A model generated the notes under the pieces. The model did not search any database. It saw only the letters and a program-made list of their open reading frames with translations, and was not told the origin of the DNA. Below are positions 34,812-42,708 of a stretch of 64,000 nucleotides of DNA, in pieces (position 1 is the first letter of the stretch; every line of letters starts with the position of its first letter). The stretch spans positions 1 through 64,000 of the forward strand of contig CALTWF010000006.1 of NCBI GenBank assembly GCA_943912755.1, given 5' to 3'. The DNA is from an uncultured Pseudomonas sp. GTDB lineage: Bacteria; Pseudomonadota; Gammaproteobacteria; Pseudomonadales; Pseudomonadaceae. The position numbers were made by a program, and so were the translations under genes.

Positions 34812-35364
34812 AGTGCACCTTGCCGCTGTCGTCGTTGCCCATGTAGATGCCGTACACCCCGGCCTGGCGTTCCTCGATATAGCGTTCGAGGATCTGCCGG
34901 ATCGCCGGGTAGTAGATGGCGTCCCAGGGGATCTCGTCGGGGGCGAAGAAGCGGCAGTCCATGGTTTCCGGTCCGTATTGGCCGGTGATCTCCACGGCCA
35001 CGGCGCGGAAGATGATGTACACCTCGCTGATCTGCGGCACGCTGAAGATCGAATAGGGCGAGACGATATCGGCGCGCACCCCGGTTTCTTCCCAGACTTC
35101 GCGCAGCGCCGCCTGCTCGGTGGTTTCCCCGGCTTCCATGAAGCCCGCCGGCAGGGTCCAGGTGCCGGGCTTGGGCGGGATCGCCCGTTGGCACAGCAGG
35201 TACTTGCCGTCGCGCTCGATGATGCAGCCGGCGATGATCTTCGGATTGATGTAGTGGATGTAGCCGCACCCGGCGCAGAGCAGGCGTTCGTGGGTGTCAC
35301 CTGTGGGCCGTCCCTGGCTCAGTGCGGCGGCGCATTGCGGGCAGAAACGCGGGACGGCGGGCAT
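34801..35364 (-). CDS. NUDIX hydrolase with zinc ribbon
   Basis: A 187-residue NudC-like hydrolase. A zinc ribbon is formed by C8, C11, C30 and C33 (FCPQC, LCAGCG). The NUDIX box is complete (G74, E80, R88-E89, E92-E93, G95). This group pyrophosphohydrolyses nucleotides such as FAD, ADP-ribose or NADH. It starts two bases after the GntR stop, at the end of the catabolic operon, so it is probably co-transcribed. Turnover of flavin or nicotinamide cofactor fits the neighbouring flavin-dependent enzymes but is inference. Confidence 0.88.
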   Translation of the reverse strand: MPAVPRFCPQCAAALSQGRPTGDTHERLLCAGCGYIHYINPKIIAGCIIERDGKYLLCQRAIPPKPGTWTLPAGFMEAGETTEQAALREVWEETGVRADIVSPYSIFSVPQISEVYIIFRAVAVEITGQYGPETMDCRFFAPDEIPWDAIYYPAIRQILERYIEERQAGVYGIYMGNDDSGKVHFIR

Positions 35365-35366
35365 GG

Positions 35367-36122
35367 TCAGCGGCCTATGCGGGGCTCTTTGAGCGCGATG
35401 GGGGTGGCGATTTCACGGATCTTGCCGGCGTCTTCCTGCTTCGAACGCAGGTAGTCGAGGGCCACCTTGGCGGCAGCGCGGACGTGATCCACCGAAGCCT
35501 GGTGGGCGGCCAGCGGGTCGCCGCTCTTGATCGCCTCGACGATCTTCTCCATTTCCCGGTTGCTGGCGCCGCGGCGGTTTTCCTGGGACACCGAGGTGGC
35601 ACGCAGGTAGCTGATGCGCGCCTGTAACTGGCGCAACTGGGTGGCGGCGACATGGTTGCCGGAGCCTTCCAGCAGCACGTCGTAGAAGCCCTGCACTGAT
35701 TCCAGCACCTGTTGTAGCTCGCCGTCCTTGAGCGCCTCGCGGTTTTCCTCGAGGGCCTTTTCCAGGGCGCGGATGTCCTTGGCCTTGGCATTGAGGGTGA
35801 ACAGCTGGACGATCAGCCCTTCGAGCACGCAACGCAGCTCGTAGATGTCGCGGGCGTCTTCCAGGGTGATGATGGCCACGCGCGGGCCCTTGGCGTCGGC
35901 GAATTCCACCAGGCCTTCGGATTCCAGATGGCGCAGGGCTTCGCGTACGGAGGTGCGGCTGACGCCGAGGCGGTCGCAGAGATCGCGCTCGACCAGGCGG
36001 TCGCCGGGCAGCAGGTGGAAGTTCATGATCGCGCTGCGCAGCTTGTCGAGCACGATTTCGCGCAGGGTAACGGGGTTGCGGTTGACCTTGAAGCTGTCGT
36101 CGAGGGGCTGGCGTTTCATCAT
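35367..36122 (-). CDS. GntR-family (FCD) regulator of the catabolic cluster
   Basis: A 251-residue GntR regulator. The N-terminal winged helix has LVERDLCDRLGVSRTSVREAL, and the C-terminal all-helical FCD ligand domain has a metal/ligand-type ELRCVLEG helix and conserved His/Asp positions. Two adjacent ATG codons (36122 and 36119) are possible starts; AGAGCGCAG precedes them. It lies inside the operon it is expected to control. Palindromic sites with core ATGGTATACCAT occur at the three promoters of the cluster and are the probable operators. The inducer would be the pathway substrate or an intermediate. Confidence 0.88.
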   Translation of the reverse strand: MMKRQPLDDSFKVNRNPVTLREIVLDKLRSAIMNFHLLPGDRLVERDLCDRLGVSRTSVREALRHLESEGLVEFADAKGPRVAIITLEDARDIYELRCVLEGLIVQLFTLNAKAKDIRALEKALEENREALKDGELQQVLESVQGFYDVLLEGSGNHVAATQLRQLQARISYLRATSVSQENRRGASNREMEKIVEAIKSGDPLAAHQASVDHVRAAAKVALDYLRSKQEDAGKIREIATPIALKEPRIGR

Positions 36123-36208
36123 CTGCGCTCTGCAATCGGCTGTTGCGCCAGCGACAGCGGAGCATCCGGAACCCGGTGCTCCCTGCGGTGGTTCAGAACA
36201 GCCAGTGT

Positions 36209-36598
36209 TTAACTGGTTGACTCCGAGTCGGCCTCGGCGAAGGCTTCGCGGGCGAGGCGGAAGCTGTCCACCGCCGCGGGAACACCGCAATAGATACCGA
36301 CCTGGAGCAGAATCTCGCGTATTTGTTCACGACTCAGTCCGTTACGCAAGGCGCCGCGGATGTGCAGCTTGAGTTCGTGTGGCCGGTTCAACGCGGAAAT
36401 CATTGCCAAGTTTATCATGCTGCGTTCTTTCAGCGACAAGCCGTCACGGCCCCAGACGTGGCCCCAGCAGTACTCGGTGACCAGTTCCTGCAAGGGTTTG
36501 CTGAAGTCGTCGGCGTTCTGGATGGAACGATTGACGTATTCCTCGCCGAGCACCTGGGTGCGGATGGCGAGGCCTTTTTCGTACTTTTCGTTGCTCAT
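36209..36598 (-). CDS. Carboxymuconolactone-decarboxylase-like protein
   Basis: A 129-residue single-domain CMD family protein. Family signatures are TEYCWGHVWGRDGLSLKER (about 41-59), MINLAMISAL and the C-terminal EILLQVGIYCGVPAAVDSF. The start at 36598 begins at MSNEKYEKG. Members include PcaC and AhpD-like redox proteins; with single cysteines at 44 and 104 and no CxxC, a PcaC-like lyase role is more likely than peroxidase. It lies between flavin reductase 1 and GntR in the operon. Its exact reaction in this pathway is unknown. Confidence 0.85.
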   Translation of the reverse strand: MSNEKYEKGLAIRTQVLGEEYVNRSIQNADDFSKPLQELVTEYCWGHVWGRDGLSLKERSMINLAMISALNRPHELKLHIRGALRNGLSREQIREILLQVGIYCGVPAAVDSFRLAREAFAEADSESTS

Positions 36599-36690
36599 GC
36601 CCGGGTTCCTGCATGGGGGAAGAAAAACGGGGCGCCGCAAACCGAAGGTGAGCGATTGCGCGCGGCGCCCCTGAAAGCTTGGGTGGTCTT

Positions 36691-36728
36691 GAGGGCCTCA
36701 TCGCTGGCTTGCCAGCGATAGGGCCCTC
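36691..36728. repeat. Short REP-type hairpin
   Basis: GAGGGCC..ATCGCTGG with its inverted CCAGCGAT..GGGCCCTC forms a compact hairpin. It is a collapsed REP copy located between flavin reductase 1 and the CMD-like gene within the operon. It may attenuate or protect the transcript. Confidence 0.75.
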
Positions 36729-36732
36729 GAAG

Positions 36733-37218
36733 TCAACCCAGGTTCGGCAGGGCGCCCAGCTTGCCCTTGTGGTAGATCATCGGCGTCGCCGGCTGCTCGG
36801 GGAGGATCAGGTTCTTCACCTCGCCGACGATGATGGCGTGGTCGCCACCGTCGTATTCGCGCCACAGCTCGCATTCGATCACCGCCGTGGCATTGGCCAG
36901 CACCGGGTTGCCCAGTTCGCTGAGGCGCCAGTCGATGCCCTTGGCCTTGTCCTTGCCCTTGCCGGCAAAGGCGTAGGCCTCGGCGGTCTGGCCGGCGGCC
37001 AGCAGGTGGATGGCGAAGCGCTTGCTGTCGCGCAGGATCGGGTAGGTGTCGGAGGCGTAGTTGGGGCAGAACAGCACCAGCGCCGGCTCGATCGACAGCG
37101 CGCTGAAGGCGCTGGCGGTGATGCCGACGATGCCGCCCTCGGCATCCAGCGTGGTGACTACGGTCACGCCGGACGGAAAGGAGCCCATCACGTCTTTGTA
37201 GATGCCGGGTTCGATCAT
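36733..37218 (-). CDS. NAD(P)H:flavin oxidoreductase (flavin reductase 1)
   Basis: A 161-residue flavin reductase-like (split-barrel FMN-binding) protein. Signatures are GSFPSGVTVVTT at the N-terminus, GITASAFSALSIEPALVLFC for FMN binding and the terminal GGDHAIIVGEV. It would supply reduced flavin to a monooxygenase. It has a same-length paralogue at 41895, with most positions identical. It lies 13 bases after the aldehyde dehydrogenase gene in the first operon, whereas the luciferase-like monooxygenase that would use it is encoded in the second operon. Confidence 0.9.
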   Translation of the reverse strand: MIEPGIYKDVMGSFPSGVTVVTTLDAEGGIVGITASAFSALSIEPALVLFCPNYASDTYPILRDSKRFAIHLLAAGQTAEAYAFAGKGKDKAKGIDWRLSELGNPVLANATAVIECELWREYDGGDHAIIVGEVKNLILPEQPATPMIYHKGKLGALPNLG

Positions 37219-37231
37219 TTCAGTTCACCTC

Positions 37232-38713
37232 TCAGCGCATCACGAAGGGGTCGGGCATGGGCGCGGTCGAGAGGTTGATCCAGACCGTTTTCAGTTCCGT
37301 GTAGGCCAGCACCGAGTCGATGCCGCTTTCGCGGCCATAACCACTGTTCTTGAAGCCGCCGATCGGCGCCATGGCCGATACCGCGCGGTAGGTGTTGACC
37401 CAGATGATCCCCGAACGCACGTCGCGGGCCAGGCGATGGGCACGGCCCAGGTCGCGGGTCCAGATGCCGGCGGCGAGGCCGAACTGCGAGTCGTTGGCGA
37501 TGGCCAGGGCCTCTTCCTCGGTCTTGAAGCGGATCACCGCGGCGACCGGGCCGAACACTTCTTCCTGCATGATCTTCATCGAGTTGCTGTCGCACTCGAA
37601 CAGGGTCGGCTCGTAGAACCAGCCGTCACCCTCGACCTCGGCACGTTTGCCGCCCATGCGCAGGCGCGCGCCTTCGGCATTGGCGGCGGCGACCAGGCCT
37701 TCGACCACGGCCAGTTGCTGGGCGGTGGCCATGGGGCCCATTTCGCTGCTTTCGTCCTGCGGGTTGCCGATGCGGATGCGCTTGGCGCGCTCGATCAGGC
37801 GCTCGACGAATTCGTCGAAGATCTCGTCCTGCACCAGCAGGCGCGAGCCGGCCACGCAGCTTTGTCCGGAGGCGGCGTAGATGCCGGCCACCGCACCGTT
37901 GATCGCGCTGTCCAGGTCGGCGTCGGCGAAGATGATGTTCGGCGACTTGCCGCCCAGTTCCAGCGACAGCTTGGCGAAGTTCTCGGCGCTGCTGCGCACC
38001 ACATGGCGGGCGGTGGCGGCGCCGCCAGTGAAGGCGATCTTGCGTACCAGCGGGTGGCGGGTCAGCGCCGCGCCGGTGCTCGGGCCGTAGCCGGTGACCA
38101 CGTTGACCACACCGGCCGGGAAGCCGGCTTCGAGGGCCAGGCGGGCCAGTTCGAGAATGGTCGCCGAAGCGTGCTCGGAGGGCTTGATGACGATGGTGTT
38201 GCCGGCCGCCAGGGCCGGGGCCAGCTTGATCGCGGTCAGGTACAGCGGGCTGTTCCACGGGATGATCGCGGCGACCACGCCGACCGGCTCGTGCACCGTG
38301 TAGGCGAACAGGTCCGGCTTGTCGAGAGGCAGGGTGCCGCCTTCGAGCTTGTCGGCCAGGCCCGCGGTGTAGTGGAAAAACTCCGGCAGATAGCCGACCT
38401 GGCCACGGGTTTCTCGGATCAGCTTGCCGTTGTCGCGGCTTTCCAGCTGGGCCAGGCGCTCCTTGTTCTCGGCGATCAGGTCGCCGAGGCGGCGCAGCAG
38501 CTTGCCCCGGGCGGTGGCGGTTAGGCCACGCCAGGCCTTGCTGTCGAAGGCTTTTTGCGCGGCCTGCACGGCCAGCTCGACGTCGGTTTCATCGGCGTCG
38601 GGTAGTTGCGCCCAGGCTTGCGCGGTGGCCGGGTCGAGGCTATCGAAGGTCTTGCCGTTGTGCGCATCGAGCCATTGGCCGTCGATGCACATCTGGAAGC
38701 GAGTGAGCGTCAT
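37232..38713 (-). CDS. NAD(P)-dependent aldehyde dehydrogenase
   Basis: A 493-residue aldehyde dehydrogenase with intact catalytic residues: N154 in IPWNSPL, general base E252 in LELGGKSP and nucleophile C286 in SGQSCVAGSR. The cofactor loop is FTGGAATAR. It oxidises an aldehyde to the acid in the cytoplasm. The start at 38713 overlaps the hydrolase stop as ATGA, showing translational coupling. It belongs to the GntR-controlled operon, so the aldehyde is probably a product of the monooxygenase or hydrolase step. Confidence 0.92.
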   Translation of the reverse strand: MTLTRFQMCIDGQWLDAHNGKTFDSLDPATAQAWAQLPDADETDVELAVQAAQKAFDSKAWRGLTATARGKLLRRLGDLIAENKERLAQLESRDNGKLIRETRGQVGYLPEFFHYTAGLADKLEGGTLPLDKPDLFAYTVHEPVGVVAAIIPWNSPLYLTAIKLAPALAAGNTIVIKPSEHASATILELARLALEAGFPAGVVNVVTGYGPSTGAALTRHPLVRKIAFTGGAATARHVVRSSAENFAKLSLELGGKSPNIIFADADLDSAINGAVAGIYAASGQSCVAGSRLLVQDEIFDEFVERLIERAKRIRIGNPQDESSEMGPMATAQQLAVVEGLVAAANAEGARLRMGGKRAEVEGDGWFYEPTLFECDSNSMKIMQEEVFGPVAAVIRFKTEEEALAIANDSQFGLAAGIWTRDLGRAHRLARDVRSGIIWVNTYRAVSAMAPIGGFKNSGYGRESGIDSVLAYTELKTVWINLSTAPMPDPFVMR

Positions 38714-39543
38714 GCAACGATCCCCTTGGCTGAATCGGAGAGGGTTCGGGCGTGCCCGAGGAAGTCCAGCAGCATCTGGTTGACCAGGCGCGGCGACTCC
38801 ACCGGCATCATATGCCGCTGTTCGGCCAGCACCACACTCTGGGCGCCGGGAATGCGCGCGGCGAGTTCGCGGGTCATGGTCGGGGTCGAGCCGAGGTCGT
38901 GCTCGCCGGTGGCGATCAGGGTCGGCACCTGGATGCTGCCGAGGTCGTCGGCACGGTACATGTCCTGGGTGGCGAACAGTTCGTAGGTGGTCAGGTAGCC
39001 CTGCGGGTCGTTGCCGGCCAGGGTCTGGCGGATGGCCGCGACCTGGGCCGGGTTGGCCGCCTGGTATTCGCGGCTGAACCAGCGCGCCAGGGCCGCTTCG
39101 GCATTGGCGTCGGGGCCGTGTTCGGCGGCCTGGGCGGCGCGGGCGATGACGCCGGCGCTCTGCTCGGGGCTGCGGTTGAACACGCTGTTGAGCACCACCA
39201 GCGCCGCCAGGCGTTGCGGGCAGTGCAGGGCGAAGGCGCGGGCGACCAGGCCGCCCATGGAGAAACCGATCACCGTGGCCTGGGCGATCTGCAGGTGGTC
39301 GAGCAGTTCCAGCAGTTGTTCGGCGTAGCCCTGCAGGCCGGTGCCGGCAGCGGGACGCGGGCTCTGGCCGTGGCCGAGCATGTCGTAGGCGATGACACGG
39401 TAATCGCCGGCGAGGCCGACGAACTGTCCGCCCCACATTTCTTTGTTCAGGCCCACGCCGTGGATCAGTACCACGGGTTGGCCCTGGCCGCAGTCCAGGT
39501 AGCTGGTACCGGCAGGTGTACGTTCAGCGACAGGCTGAATCAT
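38710..39543 (-). CDS. Alpha/beta-fold hydrolase of the catabolic cluster
   Basis: A 277-residue alpha/beta hydrolase. The oxyanion HG occurs in VVLIHGVGLNKEMW, and the nucleophile is in VIGFSMGGLVA (S95). A catalytic Asp (ATGEHD) and His (EQRHMMPVE) are present near the C-terminus. The start at 39543 follows GGAGCGCCCC; codons further upstream overlap the neighbour and look non-coding. It resembles hydrolases of ring-cleavage or enol-lactone type (RutD, PcaD-like), but the substrate is unknown. It lies in the operon between the DUF1185 and aldehyde dehydrogenase genes. Confidence 0.88.
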   Translation of the reverse strand: MIQPVAERTPAGTSYLDCGQGQPVVLIHGVGLNKEMWGGQFVGLAGDYRVIAYDMLGHGQSPRPAAGTGLQGYAEQLLELLDHLQIAQATVIGFSMGGLVARAFALHCPQRLAALVVLNSVFNRSPEQSAGVIARAAQAAEHGPDANAEAALARWFSREYQAANPAQVAAIRQTLAGNDPQGYLTTYELFATQDMYRADDLGSIQVPTLIATGEHDLGSTPTMTRELAARIPGAQSVVLAEQRHMMPVESPRLVNQMLLDFLGHARTLSDSAKGIVA

Positions 39544-39607
39544 GGTGGGGCGCTCCTTCAGAGTCGGGCGTGGTGCGACCCACGCCCCGGCCCGGTGGAC
39601 ATTGTTG

Positions 39608-40198
39608 TTATTGGTTTTTTTCTGCTGCCAGTTCTTCCAGGTCGATGTAGCGGTTGCCGATGCGCGGGTGCAGGCGGCCGCCGTCGGAGGCGCCGAGGAC
39701 CACGACGATCTCGTCGGCACGCGGGGCGTCTTCGATCTGCATTTCCAGGGTGATGTAGTGCGAGCGCTGGCCTTCGTCGTCCTTCTGCATCATCGGGATC
39801 TGGATCGAGGTGCCCGGGCCGCCGCGCTTGTTGGTGAAGCTCAGGTAGCTCTTGGCCTGCACCGCTTCGCGGTAGTGGTTGCCGAAGCGCAGGGTGTGGA
39901 TCACTGCCGAGGCGTGCTCGATCTCGCCATCAGCGCCGACCACCGCCGCCTTGCCGTAGGCCTCGATCTTGTCTGCACCGCCGATGGCGGCGGTCAGGCG
40001 CTCGACCATCAGTGCGCCGAGGTCGGAGCAGTTGGCACGGATTTCCGGCTTGAGGTCTTCGACGAAGCCGCGACCGGCCCATGGGTTCTTGATCACCACG
40101 GCCAGGCCGACCATGGTCACCGGCTTGTCGGTGGCCTTGCCGCCTTCGATGCGGGTTTCTTCGGAGTAGGTGACGATCTTGCGGATTTCGAAACTCAT
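39608..40198 (-). CDS. DUF1185 ('amino acid synthesis') family protein
   Basis: A 196-residue protein of the DUF1185 family, recognised by IRKIVTYSEETRIEGG at the N-terminus, GLAVVIKNPWAGRG and the conserved HASAVIHTLRFGNHYR segment. The family is often called 'amino acid synthesis', but no biochemical role is established. It is the first gene of the operon, 42 bases downstream of the palindromic operator. Its linkage to luciferase-like monooxygenase and aldehyde dehydrogenase genes suggests a catabolic, ring-opening related role; this is inference. Confidence 0.85.
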   Translation of the reverse strand: MSFEIRKIVTYSEETRIEGGKATDKPVTMVGLAVVIKNPWAGRGFVEDLKPEIRANCSDLGALMVERLTAAIGGADKIEAYGKAAVVGADGEIEHASAVIHTLRFGNHYREAVQAKSYLSFTNKRGGPGTSIQIPMMQKDDEGQRSHYITLEMQIEDAPRADEIVVVLGASDGGRLHPRIGNRYIDLEELAAEKNQ

Positions 40199-40240
40199 GG
40201 GGCAGGGCTCCTGGGGAGTGTGTTTAGGTCTTGTTGTCTG

Positions 40241-40252
40241 ATGGTATACCAT
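40241..40252. promoter_or_regulatory. Palindromic GntR-type operator 1
   Basis: ATGGTATACCAT is a perfect 12-base palindrome, 43 bases before the DUF1185 start. A near-identical stretch precedes flavin reductase 2 (42430-42465), the similarity extending to the downstream GCAAGAGG. It is a likely binding site of the GntR regulator at 35367. Confidence 0.65.
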
Positions 40253-40357
40253 AATATTTGATGTGCAAGAGGGCAGAGAAAATTTCTCTGGGGGAGGGGA
40301 TCAGTGGTTGTCGGAAGGAGGGGGCCAGGCTTGGGTGGGCGGTGTTTCAGCTATGGC

Positions 40358-40434
40358 AATCGCTGGCAAGCCAGCTCCCACAGGGTCCGGTGCATGCAGT
40401 ACCTGTGGGAGCTGGCTTGCCAGCGATGAGGCCC
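40358..40434. repeat. REP doublet in inverted orientation
   Basis: A reversed copy (40358-40385) and a forward copy (40401-40434) lie between operon 1's promoter and the end of operon 2. This is a position between transcription units. Confidence 0.88.
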
Positions 40435-40452
40435 GAAAGGGCGGAGGAGATA

Positions 40453-40689
40453 TCAGTGCTTGTCGAGTTGTTGATCCACCAGCCATCTACCATGGGCCAA
40501 CGAGGCATGCTGAGCATTGTCCAGATCGGAGAGGTACATCATTGACACCGGCAACGGCAGGCGTCGGCTGGTATGGCCCTGGGGATCGGTGATCAGGCAG
40601 CCCCCGGCGTAGGGGGTGGGAATGCCGGGGTGGGTTTCGACGCTGGCGGTGATGATGTGGTTGCGGTGCACGCATTCAAGGGTTTTCAT
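40453..40689 (-). CDS. Small protein of unknown function at the end of the monooxygenase operon
   Basis: A 78-residue protein beginning MKTLECVHRNHIITASVE and ending LVDQQLDKH. I do not recognise a family. It has no signal peptide or membrane segment. Its start at 40689 lies 91 bases after the luciferase-like gene on the same strand, so it may share its transcript. Its codon use looks like that of neighbouring genes, and the reading is more gene-like than the overlapping frames. It could be an accessory protein of the pathway. Confidence 0.6.
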   Translation of the reverse strand: MKTLECVHRNHIITASVETHPGIPTPYAGGCLITDPQGHTSRRLPLPVSMMYLSDLDNAQHASLAHGRWLVDQQLDKH

Positions 40690-40780
40690 CGTCCTGACCT
40701 CGCTGCGGAAAAATCGCAAGTCTCCTATCGATATACCACAGCGTCGGGCCGGGGTTCCCCGGCCCGACGAACGTCGCGGA

Positions 40781-41824
40781 TCAGCGGAACGCCGGCACCA
40801 CTTCCTTGATGAACAGTTCCAGCGACTTGCGCTTCTCTTCGTGGGGCAGGCTGTTGTCGCACCAGAAGCTGAACTCGTCGACACCCAGTTCCTGGTAGTA
40901 GCGGATGCGCTCGATGACTTCCTTCGGCGTGCCGATCATCGCGGTCCTGTGCAGGCTTTCCAGTTCGAACTCTGGACGGCCGGCGAACTTCTCCTCAGGA
41001 CTCGGCGCGAGGAAGCCGTTCTCCGGTACCTGCTTGTTGCCGAACCAGGCATCGAAGGTGCGGTAGAAGCGGTTGATCGCCTGGGCGCCGACCTTCCAGC
41101 CTTCAGGATCGTTCTCGGCGTGCACGTGGGTGTGGCGCAGCACCATGAGTTGCGGGCGCGGTACGCCGGGGTTGTTGGCCAGGGCGTTTTCGAACTTGTT
41201 CTTCAGGTCGACCACTTCCTCGTCGCCCTTCATCAAGGGCGTGACCATGACGTTGCAACCGTTGGCCACGGCGAAGTTGTGCGAGTCCGGGTCGCGGGCG
41301 GCGATCCACATCGGCGGGGTCGGCTGCTGGATCGGCTTGGGCACCGAGGTGGAGGTGGGGAATTTCCAGATGGCGCCGTCGTGGGCGTAGTCGCCCTGCC
41401 ACAGGGCGCGCACCGCCGGGACCATCTCGCGCAGCGCGGCGCCGCCTTCGGAGGCCGGCATGCCGTTGGCCATGCGGTCAAATTCGAACTGGTAGGCGCC
41501 GCGGGCCAGGCCCACTTCCATGCGCCCGTTGCTGATCACGTCGAGCAGGGCGCATTCGCCGGCCACGCGGATCGGGTTCCAGAACGGCGCGATGATGGTG
41601 CCGGCACCGAGGTGGATGGTTTCGGTGCGCGCGGCGAGGTAGGCCAGCAGCGGCATCGGGCTTGGCGAGATGGTGTATTCCATGGCGTGGTGTTCGCCGA
41701 TCCACACGGTGCTGAAGCCGCCTTTCTCGGCCATCAGGGTCAGCTCGGTCAGGTCTTCGAACAGCTGCCGGTGGCTGACCTGGTCATCCCAGCGTTCCAT
41801 GTGGACGAACAACGAAAATTTCAT
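40781..41824 (-). CDS. Luciferase-like (LLM) flavin-dependent monooxygenase
   Basis: A 347-residue class C flavin monooxygenase with the bacterial luciferase TIM-barrel fold. Marks are FSLFVHMERWDD, GFSTVWIGEHHAMEY, HLGAGTIIAPFWNPIRVAGECALLD (two parts of the barrel) and the late MIGTPKEVIERIRYY. It uses reduced flavin and O2 to hydroxylate or cleave a substrate, often an N-heterocycle or alkanal. The flavin reductase gene ends 70 bases upstream, so the two form a two-component monooxygenase. The substrate cannot be named from sequence. Confidence 0.9.
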   Translation of the reverse strand: MKFSLFVHMERWDDQVSHRQLFEDLTELTLMAEKGGFSTVWIGEHHAMEYTISPSPMPLLAYLAARTETIHLGAGTIIAPFWNPIRVAGECALLDVISNGRMEVGLARGAYQFEFDRMANGMPASEGGAALREMVPAVRALWQGDYAHDGAIWKFPTSTSVPKPIQQPTPPMWIAARDPDSHNFAVANGCNVMVTPLMKGDEEVVDLKNKFENALANNPGVPRPQLMVLRHTHVHAENDPEGWKVGAQAINRFYRTFDAWFGNKQVPENGFLAPSPEEKFAGRPEFELESLHRTAMIGTPKEVIERIRYYQELGVDEFSFWCDNSLPHEEKRKSLELFIKEVVPAFR

Positions 41825-41894
41825 CAGGCGTTTCCTCGGCTCTTGTTAGCGGTGGCCCGTCGGATCAGGCGGGCGCATTGAGAAGAATAGGGGC

Positions 41895-42380
41895 TCAGGC
41901 GAAGGCCGGAAGGCTGGCCATCTTGCCGCGGCAATAAACCAGCGGGCTCGGCGCTTCGGCGGGAACGATCAGGTTCTTGACGGCGCCGACCATGATGGCG
42001 TGGTCGCCACCTTCGTATTCGCGCCACAGTTCGCATTCGATGATCGCCGTGGCATTGGCCAGCAACGGGTTGCCCAGCGTGCTCAGGGTCCACTCGATGC
42101 CCTGGGCCTTGTCCTTGCCCTTTTTGGCAAATGCGTAGGCCTCGGCCTGTTGCTGGCCGGAGAGCAGGTGGATGGCGAACTTTTTGCTGCGGATCAGTAC
42201 CGGGTAGGAGTCGGAGCTGTAGTTGGGGCAGAACAGCACCAGCGGCGGGTCCATGGACAGCGAGCTGAAGGCGCTGGCGGTGAGGCCGACGATCTGGCCG
42301 TCGTCGTCCAGGGTGGTGATGACCGTGACGCCGGACGGGAAGGAGCCCAGGACGTTCTTGTAGACGGTTGCGTCGATCAT
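41895..42380 (-). CDS. NAD(P)H:flavin oxidoreductase (flavin reductase 2)
   Basis: A 161-residue paralogue of flavin reductase 1 with the same landmarks (GSFPSGVTVITT, GLTASAFSSLSMDPPLVLFC, GGDHAIMVGAV). It leads the second operon and would feed reduced flavin to the luciferase-like enzyme downstream. A palindromic operator lies 55 bases upstream. The two reductases probably arose by duplication together with their promoter region. Confidence 0.9.
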   Translation of the reverse strand: MIDATVYKNVLGSFPSGVTVITTLDDDGQIVGLTASAFSSLSMDPPLVLFCPNYSSDSYPVLIRSKKFAIHLLSGQQQAEAYAFAKKGKDKAQGIEWTLSTLGNPLLANATAIIECELWREYEGGDHAIMVGAVKNLIVPAEAPSPLVYCRGKMASLPAFA

Positions 42381-42434
42381 GGCGTGATCCTCGGATGCAG
42401 CGGTTGGTCCGCGTTTTTATCGTTGATGTGTCTG

Positions 42435-42449
42435 ATGGTATACCGTAAT
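42435..42449. promoter_or_regulatory. GntR-type operator 2
   Basis: ATGGTATACCGTAAT differs from operator 1 at one base in its first 12 (ACCGT for ACCAT). Flanking bases (GTCTG before, GCAAGAGG after) are also shared with operator 1's region. It is 55 bases before flavin reductase 2. Confidence 0.62.
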
Positions 42450-42614
42450 ACCTAATTTGCAAGAGGATTTTTCCTCGCCTGACGAACGCTTTGATCCAGG
42501 TCAATGCCCAATGAATGCGGGGGTTCTGGCGGTAATGGCGCAAGCGGCGGAGGCGCTGCAAGCAGATCAGTTGGTCGGCAAAACGGCGAATCAGTGTTGT
42601 CAAAAGCTTGGAAT

Positions 42615-42627
42615 ACCATAATATGGT
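42615..42627. promoter_or_regulatory. GntR-type operator 3
   Basis: ACCATAATATGGT is a 13-base palindrome; with its left flank it reads ATACCATAATATGGT and so includes the TACCATAATAT seen at operator 1. It lies 82 bases before the permease ATG. It is a weaker match to the ATGGTATACCAT core but consistent with the same regulator. Confidence 0.5.
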
Positions 42628-42708
42628 CTTCAGCTTCGACGCCGCTTGTAGCGTGCTGCAAGTGGTTTTCTACAAAGATAAAAACAGAACCTTTCGAGCT
42701 TTTTGCCC

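Larger units (their letters stand above)
42381..42708. other. Divergent promoter region of operon 2 and the permease gene
   Basis: A 328-base gap holding two related operator-like sites (42435-42449 and 42615-42627), one near each of the diverging genes. The stretch between them is unremarkable. No small gene is convincing here. Confidence 0.6.
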
